Positions 63,441 through 64,000 of a stretch of DNA of 64,000 nt are shown piece by piece. This DNA is from Bagarius yarrelli (Eukaryota > Chordata > Actinopteri > Siluriformes > Sisoridae): the NCBI GenBank assembly GCA_005784505.1, contig VCAZ01000025.1:2604501-2668500 (forward strand), given 5' to 3'. A model generated the notes under the pieces. That model was not told the origin of the DNA. It was given only the letters and a program-made list of their open reading frames with translations, and ran no database searches. The translations under genes and the position numbers were made by a program. Positions within the stretch are counted from its first letter, which is position 1; each line of letters opens with the position of its first letter.

Positions 63441-64000
63441 ATTAATATATTTTTTTGAACAAAACTCTGAGTGTTTAAATCCCTTTTTATTGATAAAACT
63501 ATACAGAATACAGAAACAGTGACTCAGAACACTCTTGGGCCTGTGTGGACTCCTCAGCCTCACACCTAAAGAGCAGTAATACAAAAAGCATACGTATAAA
63601 TTCAATAGAAAAAAAGGTAGAAAGGTTTATTATAATTTTATAAAGCCACCAGTCAATATTCATTTTGCAAACGGACTCTATAATTTTTATTCTATTATGT
63701 AACTAGCACATCTGACTCTACTGACCTCCGTTCAAGGCCCCGCTTTCCTCACAAGGCAAGGTTGCCATTGCATTTGTAAACCATTTACCGAAGGCTGTCT
63801 CCACCTCCTTCTTGTTAATGATTTTAAACAATGGGTTCTGATTTAGACAAATGTTATTTGTAAAAAAAAAAACATTATCTAAATAAATAAGGTTAAAATG
63901 TTTTTTTTTATCATGCACAGTTTCAAAAAATGTAGGTTTTGGAAAGAGCGTTTGCCATTTTGTCCTGTGGGATGTGACCGGTCATTACAAACTCCAGATT

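Overview
This is a window of vertebrate nuclear DNA, almost certainly from a teleost fish. Genes are split into small exons with GT-AG introns, the DNA is AT-rich, and tRNA-derived SINEs are abundant. Their shared tail (around GTCGCTCTGGATAAGGGCG) suggests an otophysan such as a catfish or characiform, but that is inference. I rebuilt gene models by hand from both strands, using splice sites, reading-frame continuity and recognised protein families.

Gene-rich left part (2.6-40 kb). From left to right: (1) chordin-like 2 (chrdl2), minus strand, 11 coding exons, 444 codons plus stop. (2) xrra1, a leucine-rich-repeat protein, minus strand, 17 coding exons. (3) A sialidase-3-like gene (neu3 copy A), plus strand, divergent from xrra1. 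(4) wdr73, a WD-repeat gene, minus strand, 8 coding exons, 375 codons plus stop. (5) A broken neu3 first exon carrying a SINE. (6) neu3 copy B, plus strand. (7) A three-exon beta-defensin gene, minus strand, with exons so short (58, 112 and 22 coding bases) that simple ORF calling misses it. CHRDL2, XRRA1 and NEU3 are also neighbours on human 11q13, so the block is conserved synteny; WDR73 and the defensin are additions relative to human.

How the genes relate. There is no operon logic here. Chrdl2 encodes a secreted BMP antagonist. The two neu3 copies encode ganglioside sialidases and share a perfectly identical 224-bp 3' block inside otherwise diverged sequence, which looks like recent gene conversion. 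Wdr73 lies antisense between the sialidase copies. The xrra1/neu3A intergenic region carries a ZNF143-type promoter motif and a long GA repeat.

Gene-poor right part (40-64 kb). I see no complete gene. It holds SINEs, LINE and Tc1/hAT fragments, LTR-like pieces, minisatellites, a probable TA-flanked MITE, an isolated SLC6-transporter-like exon, and one unidentified ORF pair on the minus strand. Exon ends were placed by eye and could be off by a few bases where a splice site is weak; the xrra1 exon 6 donor is the main doubtful one.
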